Source: CAVYWD01 sp963772225
GTDB lineage: Bacteria > Myxococcota > Myxococcia > Myxococcales > UBA5297
Length of the DNA: 64,000 bases
Assembly (NCBI GenBank): GCA_963772225.1
Contig: CAVYWD010000006.1
Coordinates: 1-64,000 of the forward strand
Direction: 5' to 3'
Shown here: one piece after another, positions 9,753 through 17,412 of the stretch
Numbering within the stretch: the first letter of the stretch is position 1
Layout of the letters: each line of letters begins with the position of its first letter
Made by a program: the position numbers and the translations under genes
Notes under the pieces: generated by a model
What the model was told of the DNA's origin: nothing
The model's database searches: none
Seen by the model: only the letters and a program-made list of their open reading frames with translations

Positions 9753-11042
9753 TCAGAGGCGGGACAGCATCCCGTCCTCGCCGAGGCGGAACAGGTCGTG
9801 GCAGAGGCCCTCGGGGCCGTCCGCCTGCGCCTTCGCCACGACCCGCAGCAGCGCCATCGCCTTCGGCCGGTCGAGCGGCGCGAGGAGCGCGCAAGAGCGC
9901 GTCGGGATGGCCGCGGCGAAGGGCCCTTTGAAGGAGAGCAGGGCGCGGTGTGCGGGCGAGAGCAGGCGGCTCGCGTCGTAGCCGTCGCCTTTGTCGAACG
10001 CGAGCAAGTCCCAGGGCCCGCTCGGCGCGGGCAAGAGCCCGGCGCGGCCGGCGCGATACCGCGACGGCGCCGCCTGGGCGCGCTCCAGGTTCTCGAAGGC
10101 GAGCGCCAGGAGGGCCTCGGGCGAAAGCCCCCAGCGCTGCGCCGCCGCGGGCGGCAAGTAGGCGACGAACTCCGGGTCGTCGAGCGCGAAGAGCCAGCGA
10201 AGGCCCGCCGGCGCTTCGCAGCCCAGCGCGGGCCCGGTCGCCGCGAGGAAGGAGAGGGGTCGAAGCACCGGGAAGATGCGGCCGCGGACTTGGGCCAGAT
10301 CCGGGGAGCGCTCAGGCGGGACGAGCCGCGCCAGCGAGCGGGCCAGATTGTCCAAATGTCGGCCGGGCCCGCGCGGGTCGGCTCGAGCCTCGGTGGCGAG
10401 GCTCGACAGGGAGAGCCGCACGGCCCGGCCTCCCTCGAGCGCGACGGAGACCGCGCCCGAGGCCGCGTCCACCTTCGCCGACAAGCCCTGGCCCTGGAGC
10501 GAGCGCAGGAGCTCGGTCTCGAGAGGCCAGCCGCCCGATGACGCCGGCGGGGCGGCGGCCGCCGCCTCGGCCTCGGCGGCGATTTGCCGGGCCTCCTCGT
10601 CCAGCGGGTCGGTGTCGAGCACCCGGCGCGCGAGCCCTGCCGCTTCTGCCGGCGCGCCCGAGCGGAGCCGCAGGAGGGCGAGGGCCCGCAAGGCGTCCGC
10701 GTGGGCAGGGCTGCTCGCGAGCACGCCCTTCAGCAGCGCCTCGGCCTCCGCGTAGCGCTCGAGCGCCCCCAGCGCCCGCGCTTGCGCGAGGGGCACCAGG
10801 ATGGCCCCGGGTTGCAGCGCAGCGGCGCGCTCGAGGACCCTGAGCGCCTCGCCGGCCTGGTCGCCGTTCACCAGAGCGTGTGCGAGGCAGAGCCACCAGT
10901 CCGCGCTCTCGGGCCTTCGTGCGCACGCTGCGCGGAGTCGGTCGAGGTCGGGGTCGGACAGGCGGCTGCCCTCCTCGACCCGAGCGACGAGGGGCGCGAG
11001 CTCCAGCTCTTCGCGGCGGAGCGATTCGTCCATAGGTGGCAT
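9753..11042 (-). CDS. TPR protein with DUF1444-like C-terminal domain
   Basis: 429 residues from ATG 11042 (MPPMDESLRREE); GGAG lies 10 bases upstream, and a second ATG is three codons in. Residues 20-190 are helical TPR-like repeats (ADWWLCLAHALVNGDQAGEAL, AEALLKGVLASSPAHADALRAL). The C-terminal half has IFPVLRPLSFLAA, LSPEALLALAFENLERAQA and a DLLAFDKGDGYDASRLL segment, a layout resembling DUF1444 (YtpQ) proteins; that match is tentative. No signal peptide. It is divergent from the parvulin operon, with 125 bp between the starts. Function unknown; a scaffold or adaptor role is only suggested by the TPRs. Confidence 0.75.
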   Translation of the reverse strand: MPPMDESLRREELELAPLVARVEEGSRLSDPDLDRLRAACARRPESADWWLCLAHALVNGDQAGEALRVLERAAALQPGAILVPLAQARALGALERYAEAEALLKGVLASSPAHADALRALALLRLRSGAPAEAAGLARRVLDTDPLDEEARQIAAEAEAAAAAPPASSGGWPLETELLRSLQGQGLSAKVDAASGAVSVALEGGRAVRLSLSSLATEARADPRGPGRHLDNLARSLARLVPPERSPDLAQVRGRIFPVLRPLSFLAATGPALGCEAPAGLRWLFALDDPEFVAYLPPAAAQRWGLSPEALLALAFENLERAQAAPSRYRAGRAGLLPAPSGPWDLLAFDKGDGYDASRLLSPAHRALLSFKGPFAAAIPTRSCALLAPLDRPKAMALLRVVAKAQADGPEGLCHDLFRLGEDGMLSRL

Positions 11043-11167
11043 TTCGGTGGCGCTCCGGAGCGCAGCGGGGACGATTCTAGACAAAACCTGGGCGGACGGG
11101 GTGAGCCTGTTCCTTGAACCCGCGGAGAGCTTGTGGTGTTGTCGCGGCACTTGAGGGAGCTTCAAGA

Positions 11168-12091
11168 ATGAGAGGCAAGTGGGTGGCAGGCGCGGCAGGG
11201 CCGCTCTTGGCGCTGGCCTTTTGGGCCGGCGTCCGCATCGGCGAGCGCCGAGCGCCCGCGCCAAAGGCCGTGGCCCCCGCTGGCGCCAGCGCCAGCGCGT
11301 GCGTCGTTCCGCAGGAGAAGGCGGGCCAAGGGCCTCTCTCTCCGGAGGAGCTCAAGGCGGCCATCGAGGAGCAGTCCGACGCCTTGCGCCAGCGTGCGGC
11401 CAGCGCCGAGGGCCGCCGGGAGGTCCTCAAGAGCGTGGTCCGGTTCGAGCTCCTGGCGCGCGAGGCCGTGCGCAAGGGCTACGGGCGCGACCCCGAGCTC
11501 GCCCGCCAGTCCAAGCGCGCCCTGGTGGCCCGCTTCCTCGAGCGCGAGCTGGACGAGCCGCTCTCTCGCCAGCCGGTCGAGGAGGCCGAGCTCCGGACGT
11601 ATTACGAAGCCCATCGCGCCGACTACCTGCGGCCCGAGCGCGTCCACCTTTGCGATCGCCTCTTCCAGTCGAGCCCCGGTGGCGCGGCCGACCGCACCCG
11701 CGCCAAGGCGGCGGCGCTGGTCTCGCTCGCCGACGCTCGGCAGGGCGAGGGCAGCCCCAGCGACTTGGGGTTCCTCACCCGCGCGGAGCTCGAGGTCAAG
11801 GCCGGCCCAGCGGTCGCCGCGGCGGCCTTCGAGCCGGCGGCCGGCCAAAGCGCCTCGGCGGGGCTGACCATCGAGACGCCCCAGGGCGTCCACGCGGTCC
11901 GGCTCCTGGGGCGCGAGAGCGCGCTCGACCTTCGGCTGGAGGACGTCCGCGAGTCCATCCGGCGGCGCATCCTCTTCGAGCGCAAGGCTCGAGCCCACGA
12001 GGAGCTCGCCCGGGAGCTGGAGGCGCGCGCGGGCGCGTCCGACTCCGCCTTCCTCGACAGCCTCGTCCTCGAAGCCGTTCACACGCCCTAA
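11168..12091 (+). CDS. membrane-anchored parvulin-like peptidyl-prolyl isomerase
   Basis: 307 residues; ATG 11168 follows GAGGGAGCTTCAAGA. An N-terminal hydrophobic segment (KWVAGAAGPLLALAFWAGVRIG) anchors or exports it. The middle has the SurA/PpiC N-terminal helical layout (VLKSVVRFELLAREAVRKGY, LRTYYEAHRADYLRPERVHL) and the C-terminal half a degenerate parvulin domain (SPSDLGFLTRAEL, AAAAFEPAAGQSASAGLTIE, GVHAVRLLGRE). The usual active-site His after the PERV strand is replaced by HLCDRLF, so isomerase activity may be weak. It is first of three periplasmic folding genes; the next start follows within 20 bp. Likely role: outer-membrane protein chaperoning. Confidence 0.8.
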   Translation: MRGKWVAGAAGPLLALAFWAGVRIGERRAPAPKAVAPAGASASACVVPQEKAGQGPLSPEELKAAIEEQSDALRQRAASAEGRREVLKSVVRFELLAREAVRKGYGRDPELARQSKRALVARFLERELDEPLSRQPVEEAELRTYYEAHRADYLRPERVHLCDRLFQSSPGGAADRTRAKAAALVSLADARQGEGSPSDLGFLTRAELEVKAGPAVAAAAFEPAAGQSASAGLTIETPQGVHAVRLLGRESALDLRLEDVRESIRRRILFERKARAHEELARELEARAGASDSAFLDSLVLEAVHTP

Positions 12092-12110
12092 AGTGAAAGA
12101 GCAGCGCGCC

Positions 12111-13071
12111 ATGACCTCGCCCGCCCTCAGCCTCGTCTCCCTCGCCGCCGTGGCTCTCCTGTCGGCCGGCTGCCGGGAGCGCAACCGGGGGCCGGAGCGG
12201 CCCGACGGCGTGGCCACGGTCAACGGCGTCACCCTCGGCTTCGAGGAGTTCGCCCGCGAGCTCGCGTTCGCCCGGCGCACCAGCGCGGGCATGCTTCCGC
12301 AGGCCGACGAGGAGGCCAAGGCGTTCCGGCGCGCCGCGCTGGACGACATGATCGACCGGACGCTGGTCCTCGCGGCCGCCCAACAGGCGGGCGTCACGGT
12401 CCCCGCCGAGAAGGTGGACGGCGAGATTCTGCGGCTCAAGGCCGAGTACCACGGCGCCAACTTCGACGAGGCGCTCGCCGAGGGCCAGCTCTCGCAGCAG
12501 GAGCTGCGCGAGCGCACCCGGAATCGCCTGGTGGTCGAGCGCTACTTCGTCGAGGAGATCTTCAGCCGCGTCGCGGTGACTGACGTCGAGGTCGAGGCCT
12601 ACTTCAAGCAGCACGCCGACGAGCTCTCGCGGCCCGAGCAGGTGCGCGCCGCGCAGATCATCCGTGAAGACCCCCGAAGAGGCCCGGCGCGTCCTCGCGG
12701 AGATCCGCGGGAAGAGCATGAGCTTCGACGAGGCGGCCCGCCGCTACTCGCTCTCGCCCGACGCGAAGGTGGGCGGCGACCTGGGGTACTTCGGGAAGGG
12801 CACGATGCCCCAGGTGTTCGACCAGGCATGCTTCGCGCTCGCGCCCGGCCAGGTGTCCGAAGTGGTGGCGAGCGAGTACGGCTTCCACCTGTTCAAGGTG
12901 CTCGACAAGCGGCCGGCCGAGAAGCGCTCGCTGGAGAAGGCGAGGGCAGAGATCGACCGGATTCTCTTGCGAAAGAAGCAGGAAGAGGCGCAAAAGGCTG
13001 CCGTGCAGGCGCTGCGCGCGAAGGCCAACGTGAAGGTCGACGAGGCCGCGCTGGCCCAGGTGCCGCTCTAG
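12111..13071 (+). CDS. parvulin-type peptidyl-prolyl isomerase lipoprotein (one frameshift)
   Basis: 319 residues once one extra base near 12662 is removed. The ATG at 12111 gives a lipoprotein signal (MTSPALSLVSLAAVALLSAGC); a GTG at 12093 is an alternative. Residues 30-180 are the helical chaperone part (VATVNGVTLGFEEFARELAF), then the parvulin domain: EQVRAAQII is broken from VKTPEEARRVLAEIRG, continuing KVGGDLGYFGKGTMPQVF, FALAPGQVSEVVASEYGFHL and FKVLDKRPAEK. Both halves are well conserved and join without gap, so the shift is either an assembly error or a very recent mutation. It sits between two related genes and ahead of surA and pdxA. Confidence 0.85.
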
Positions 13072-13126
13072 GCGCTTCGTGCCCTGCGCTCGAGCGAGGC
13101 CACCTCAAAGAGGGAAGAGACGAACG

Positions 13127-14104
13127 ATGCCCACCAAGACGACCCTGCTGATGCTGGCCCTGTCGCTCGGGGCGACGCCCGCGCGGGCGGCCTCGAACCG
13201 GGTGCTCGACCGGGTGGCGGCCGTGGTGAACGAGGAGATGATCCCGCTCTCCGAGGTCTACCAGCGCGCCGCCCCGGAGATCGCCCGGCTCGAGCGAGAC
13301 GGGATGCTCACCGAGGAGCACAAGCAGGGCGCCCTCAAGCGCTCGCTGGACGAGCTCATCGCCGACAGGCTCCTGGCCGCCGACGAGAAGGCGTCGAACA
13401 TCGAGGTGACCGACCAGGAGATCGACCTCGCCATCGAGGACGTCCGCAAGCAGAACAACATGGATGCCCAGGCCTTCGAGCGGGCGCTCACCAGCCAGGG
13501 CACCACCGTGGCGGCCTACCGCGAAAAGATGCGCAAGGACCTGGGCTCCATGAAGCTCATCGGCATGAAGGTCCGCTCGAAGATCAAGGTGGCCGACGAG
13601 GACGTGAAGGCCGAGTACGCCCGCAGGGCCAAGGTCGAGGAGTCGGACTTCGAGGTGCACGCGCGGCACATCGTCATCCAGGTGCCCAAGGGGGCGACGC
13701 CGGAGCAGGAGGAGGCCGCCCGGAAGCGCGCGCAGGAGCTCACCCGCCGCGCCCGCGCCGGGGAGGATTTCGTCGAGCTCGCCAAGAAGCACAGCGAGGG
13801 TCCGTCCAAGGCCGAAGGCGGCGACGTGGGCTTCTTCAAGCGCGGCGAGATGGTGGGCGCCTTCGACAAGGCCGCCTTCGCCCTGAAGCCCGGGGAGATC
13901 AGCGAGCCGGTTCGCTCGCCCTTCGGCTGGCACGTCATCCAGGTCGTCGAGCGGCGCGCCGGAGCGGCCAAGCCTTTCGAGCAGGTCCGCGAGGAGCTCC
14001 GGGACCGGCTCTGGCGCGAGCAGATGCAGCACCACACTGAGCAGTACGTGGCGGATTTGCGCAAGCAGGCCCAGGTGGACGTGAAGGTGGCGGAGCTCAA
14101 GTAG
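13127..14104 (+). CDS. surA: periplasmic chaperone/peptidyl-prolyl isomerase SurA
   Basis: 325 residues; ATG 13127 follows AGGGAAGAGACGAACG. Signal peptide MPTKTTLLMLALSLGATPARA, then the SurA N-terminal domain (VLDRVAAVVNEEMIPLSEVY) and one complete parvulin domain from about residue 180 (HARHIVIQVPKGATPEQEEA, GGDVGFFKRGEMVGAFDKAA, EPVRSPFGWHVIQVVERR). SurA escorts unfolded outer-membrane proteins across the periplasm. The single parvulin domain, rather than two as in E. coli, is usual outside the gammaproteobacteria. pdxA follows 34 bp later, the same order as surA-pdxA in enterobacteria. Confidence 0.92.
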   Translation: MPTKTTLLMLALSLGATPARAASNRVLDRVAAVVNEEMIPLSEVYQRAAPEIARLERDGMLTEEHKQGALKRSLDELIADRLLAADEKASNIEVTDQEIDLAIEDVRKQNNMDAQAFERALTSQGTTVAAYREKMRKDLGSMKLIGMKVRSKIKVADEDVKAEYARRAKVEESDFEVHARHIVIQVPKGATPEQEEAARKRAQELTRRARAGEDFVELAKKHSEGPSKAEGGDVGFFKRGEMVGAFDKAAFALKPGEISEPVRSPFGWHVIQVVERRAGAAKPFEQVREELRDRLWREQMQHHTEQYVADLRKQAQVDVKVAELK

Positions 14105-14138
14105 CGGCCCCATCCCCGAACCCTCGCCCGGGGCGCCC

Positions 14139-15185
14139 ATGTCGAAAAGCCGCAGCCGGGAGCGCGCTCCCGCGTCGCCCGAACAAGCGCGCATCGCCGT
14201 CTCGCTCGGAGATCCGTCCGGCATCGGCCCAGAGGTCGCCGCTGCGGCGCTCGCCTCGCGCGCGGTCCGCTCGGCGCTCACTCCCATCGTGTTCGGCGAC
14301 GAGCGGGTCTGGTCGCGGGCCTGCCGGCTGGTCGGCGCGCCCGACCGCCTGCGGCGCGCCGAGACCGCTCGCGAGGCGGCAGAGCTCGGCGCCCCGTCGC
14401 TCGTGCCGGTGACCGAGCTGGCCGAGCGCGACTGCCGGCCGGGCAAGCCGACGGAGGAGGGCGGCAAGGCGCAGCTCCGGTTCTTCGAGAGCGCGGTCGA
14501 TGCCGTCGCCGAAGGCGCGGCCGACGGCCTGTGCACGGCCCCGCTCTCCAAGGCGCAGGTCAACCGCGCGGGGCTTTCGTTCTCGGGGCACACCGAGTAC
14601 CTGGCCGACCGCTTTGGCGCCCGGGTCCTGATGCTCCTCGCCGGGCCCGTCCTGCGGGTGGCGGTGCACACCACCCACCTCGCCTTGCGCGACGTGCCGG
14701 AGCGGCTCTCCGAGGCCGAGATTGGCGTCGACTTGGGCCTGCTCCACCGCGAGCTGAAGCGGGGCTTCGGCATCGCGCGGCCGCGCATCGCGGTGCTCTC
14801 GCTCAACCCGCACGCCGGAGAGGGCGGGCTCTTCGGCGACGAGGAGGCGCGGATCATCGAGCCGGCCATCGCCGAAGCCCGCCGCCGGGGCATCAACGCC
14901 AGCGGGCCTCACCCGGCGGACGGGCTCTTCCCGCGCGCCGCGAAGGGCGAGTTCGACGCAGTCCTGGCCATGTACCACGACCAGGGGCTCGTCGCGCTCA
15001 AGCTCCTGCACTTCGACGACGGCGTGAACGTCACCTTGGGCTTGCCCCGCCCGCGCACCAGCCCCGACCACGGCGTCGCTTACGACCTCGCCGGCAAGGG
15101 CGCCGCCCGGCCCGACAGCATGCGGGCCGCGCTGATGCTGGCGGCGCGGTTGTCGGCACGTCGCGGCCGCGCGCCCTCGCGATAG
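14139..15185 (+). CDS. pdxA: 4-hydroxythreonine-4-phosphate dehydrogenase
   Basis: 348 residues. PdxA oxidises 4-phosphohydroxy-L-threonine on the way to pyridoxal phosphate. Family motifs in order: SLGDPSGIGPEVAAAAL near residue 22, SGHTEYLADRFG with a metal-binding His, VAVHTTHLALRDVP with the second His, LNPHAGEGGLFGDEE, GPHPADGLFPRA, AMYHDQGLVALKLLHFDDGV with the third metal His, and TSPDHGVAYDLAGKG. Length and spacing are typical. It ends the SurA-type operon. The last 155 bp are overlapped on the other strand by the extended frame of the DUF4276 gene, whose real end is probably earlier. Confidence 0.95.
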   Translation: MSKSRSRERAPASPEQARIAVSLGDPSGIGPEVAAAALASRAVRSALTPIVFGDERVWSRACRLVGAPDRLRRAETAREAAELGAPSLVPVTELAERDCRPGKPTEEGGKAQLRFFESAVDAVAEGAADGLCTAPLSKAQVNRAGLSFSGHTEYLADRFGARVLMLLAGPVLRVAVHTTHLALRDVPERLSEAEIGVDLGLLHRELKRGFGIARPRIAVLSLNPHAGEGGLFGDEEARIIEPAIAEARRRGINASGPHPADGLFPRAAKGEFDAVLAMYHDQGLVALKLLHFDDGVNVTLGLPRPRTSPDHGVAYDLAGKGAARPDSMRAALMLAARLSARRGRAPSR

Positions 15186-15987
15186 AGTCTAGGCCATCCG
15201 CTTCCCTCGCTGCACGAAGGAGTCGGTGAGCTTGAACATGCCCTTCGAGCTTTCGGAGGGCGGGTATTAAGGAGAGCGCCGAGCTGCCGCGGGGCGATTG
15301 GCCCATGCGGCTCGGGTCCGGCGCCTCAAGCGGAACACCTTCTTTTCCGATCTTGGGTGCGCGTGGGGCCGCCTCTCCAGCGAGTTCACGGACTCGGCGG
15401 CAAAATTTCCGGAAACTCGGGGAGGCATTGCGTGGCTCGAGGGGTTCCTCAACGCGAATGGTCGCGCCCATCGCATCGCCCCATGCGACCTTGTCGTCCG
15501 AGCTGGCGCCGATGATCTCCATGAAGTACTCCCATGTCCCCACGATGGAGTCCGGTTTCCAGGCATCGAGTTTGCGGAGCTTCGCCGAAGGAAAGGCTTT
15601 CCTGATCGCCGAACGGTCGCCGAGGTACCACGACTCGGTCTCCTCAATCGCCAAGCGGAAGAGGGTCACTGGGTGTGGTGTTACGGACTTGAGCATTCGA
15701 TTCAAGCGCGCCAGAAGCTCGGCACAGTCTCCCTCGTCGAGATCGAGAAGGACGACGACGCGATCGGTCTCGCCGGAAAAGCTTCGCCCCCAAGCGCGCA
15801 GCTTTGCGGGGAGATTGTCGAGCAGTCCGCGACGTGTCGGATCCGGCGTGGTGTCGACCTTACCCGGTAGCTTGCCCCGCCCTTGATGCGGATAGAGCTG
15901 AAAGGAATGCGCGGGAATAAGGCGCGGTAGGACCTTCTCCAAGAAGGCGACGTCCGCTGGCCCCTCGACGAGAAAGTGCAGCCTCAC
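15031..15987 (-). CDS. DUF4276 (TOPRIM-like) protein, partner of the AAA ATPase
   Basis: The open frame has 318 codons, but only the first 225 or so look genuine. TOPRIM-type acidic motifs: FLVEGPADVAFLEKVLPRL at the start, VVVLLDLDEGDCAELL near residue 80, and FRLAIEETESWYLGDRSAI near 112, the usual DUF4276 pattern. DUF4276 domains end shortly after SPSFRKFCRRVREL, so the remainder, which runs into pdxA on the opposite strand, is probably read-through after a lost stop or a frameshift. Its ATG overlaps the stop of the AAA gene (ATGA, 15984-15987), so the pair is co-translated. Together they resemble ATPase-plus-TOPRIM defence pairs such as split OLD or PARIS-type systems; nuclease activity is inferred. 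Confidence 0.8.
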   Translation of the reverse strand: MRLHFLVEGPADVAFLEKVLPRLIPAHSFQLYPHQGRGKLPGKVDTTPDPTRRGLLDNLPAKLRAWGRSFSGETDRVVVLLDLDEGDCAELLARLNRMLKSVTPHPVTLFRLAIEETESWYLGDRSAIRKAFPSAKLRKLDAWKPDSIVGTWEYFMEIIGASSDDKVAWGDAMGATIRVEEPLEPRNASPSFRKFCRRVRELAGEAAPRAPKIGKEGVPLEAPDPSRMGQSPRGSSALSLIPALRKLEGHVQAHRLLRAAREADGLDSIARARGRDVPTTAPPASARPACCRAGRRPCRRGRKRRRGRGWCAGGASPR

Positions 15988-17207
15988 TGGGACACCCGGT
16001 CGTCGAAGTGATTGCTGTACCAGAGCCCGCCCAAGGCGAGACCTTCCTTGACGAGCTGCGTCACATGAGGGATGTCGGCCGCGCGTGTCAGCTCGGAATG
16101 CCCTTTGTTGTTGCGTCGAACGAGCCAGACCTGGTCTGGCGCCAATGCATCTACGAAATAGGGGGAGTGGGTAGTGACGAGGACGTTTGTATCCCGTTGG
16201 GCGGCGTGTTGCTTGAGCTCCTCGGCAAGCCGGGGAAGAAGCCGGTGATACAATCCGTTTTCGGGCTCCTCGATTCCGATGAAAGGGCGAGGCTCCGGGT
16301 CTTCGAGCAGGAGCAAGTAGGCGAAGAGCTTGAGGGTCCCATCGGACATGTTCACCGCGAAGAGCGGGTCCTTGAAGCCTTGCTCATCGAAAGCGATGAG
16401 GAGGCGGCCGTCCTGGCTTCGTGCGGTCTTGATGCTTCTGATTCCGGGGATCCGCCGAGCGATCTTTGCCAGGACGCCCTGGAATGCCTCCTTGCGGTGA
16501 CGTTCCATGTATTGGACCACGTTGGCCAGGTTGTCGCCGGTCCGGTTGAGATGTTTCTGGACTCCGGCCACAGGAAGGGTCCGCGCAGCATCCGGGACGA
16601 AATAGGAAAGGTACCAGCCTTCGATGAAGGCTCTTAGGCCGAGCACTCGGGGATGCTCCTTGAGCTGCCCCAGAGTCGTGATTCCGAGCTTCCGGGGATC
16701 GTCCAGGACCACATCGGTACTTCCGCTTCCTTCGCCCTCGACATTCGTTAGGCCGGACCAGGCCGTGCCAGCCCCGTTTTCGAGTTTCACGAAGGGATAG
16801 GGACGGCCATGTTTCTGTCCCTTGCGGCGTTGGCGAAGCGTCTCCCAAGCAACGACGGGCACCCCTTCCTTGAGGTCGATTCCGAGGGAGTAGGAGATCG
16901 GTCGCGAGTTTCTGTCCTCGCGATAGTAGAGGTCGAATTCGATCGGCCCCGATTCCCCTTTCGTTCGAAGGCTCTCGAAGCCTCCTCTGTGTGGTCGGTC
17001 ACAAGCTGCCTCGACGTTTTCAGCAAGGCAGTCCGCGAGAAATCCGAATGCGTCGAGCACGGTGGATTTTCCGCTCCCATTCGGCCCGATCAGGGACGTC
17101 AGCGACGGAAGGTCGTCTTTGCTGTTATCGTACTCGTGCTTTCCGAGGGTCACGTCGCGGAGGGCTTTGTATCGCTGAATTCGTATTCCCAGCAAATGCC
17201 CCATCAT
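15984..17207 (-). CDS. AAA (AAA_21/OLD-like) ATPase
   Basis: 407 residues. Walker A is GPNGSGKSTVLDAFGF near residue 43, following the LGIRIQRYKALRDVTLG strand typical of OLD/RecF-like ATPases. The signature-like NMSDGTLKLFAYLLLLED (about 285) is followed by Walker B FIGIEEPENGLYHRLLPRL and the switch His in VLVTTHSPYFVDAL. There is no fused TOPRIM domain; that function is in the coupled DUF4276 gene. The GC content is visibly lower than in the flanking core genes, consistent with acquisition. Likely an antiphage or anti-plasmid sensor ATPase whose hydrolysis controls the TOPRIM partner; that is inference from gene pairing. Two ATG codons stand in tandem at the start. Confidence 0.88.
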   Translation of the reverse strand: MMGHLLGIRIQRYKALRDVTLGKHEYDNSKDDLPSLTSLIGPNGSGKSTVLDAFGFLADCLAENVEAACDRPHRGGFESLRTKGESGPIEFDLYYREDRNSRPISYSLGIDLKEGVPVVAWETLRQRRKGQKHGRPYPFVKLENGAGTAWSGLTNVEGEGSGSTDVVLDDPRKLGITTLGQLKEHPRVLGLRAFIEGWYLSYFVPDAARTLPVAGVQKHLNRTGDNLANVVQYMERHRKEAFQGVLAKIARRIPGIRSIKTARSQDGRLLIAFDEQGFKDPLFAVNMSDGTLKLFAYLLLLEDPEPRPFIGIEEPENGLYHRLLPRLAEELKQHAAQRDTNVLVTTHSPYFVDALAPDQVWLVRRNNKGHSELTRAADIPHVTQLVKEGLALGGLWYSNHFDDRVSQ

Positions 17208-17340
17208 TCACCTCTTTGGTGCGTACCGCGCCGAAGCCGAGTTCGTAACCGGGTCCTTGCTCTGCGAGGCGACTTGCTGCCGGGTGACTCCAAACGAGGC
17301 CTCGAGGCCTCGGTATTGTACTCCGTCCCGAAAGGAAAAA

Positions 17341-17368
17341 GGCCGCAGCGCTCGGGAGCGCTGCGGCC
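17341..17368 (-). terminator. intrinsic terminator after the NfnAB-rubrerythrin fusion gene
   Basis: Perfect 13-bp stem GGCCGCAGCGCTC / GAGCGCTGCGGCC around a 2-base loop, followed on the minus strand by TTTTT. It lies 45 bp beyond the stop of the gene at 17413 and before the start of the AAA gene, so it insulates the two transcription units. Confidence 0.88.
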
Positions 17369-17412
17369 TCCTCAACCTCGAGTGGATGCCCTGAACGAAA
17401 GCCGTGCGCCGC

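Noticed and set aside
15031..15290. C-terminal 85 codons of the DUF4276 frame as a true domain
   Set aside because: They overlap pdxA and lie beyond the normal end of the family; kept only as the formal end of the open frame.
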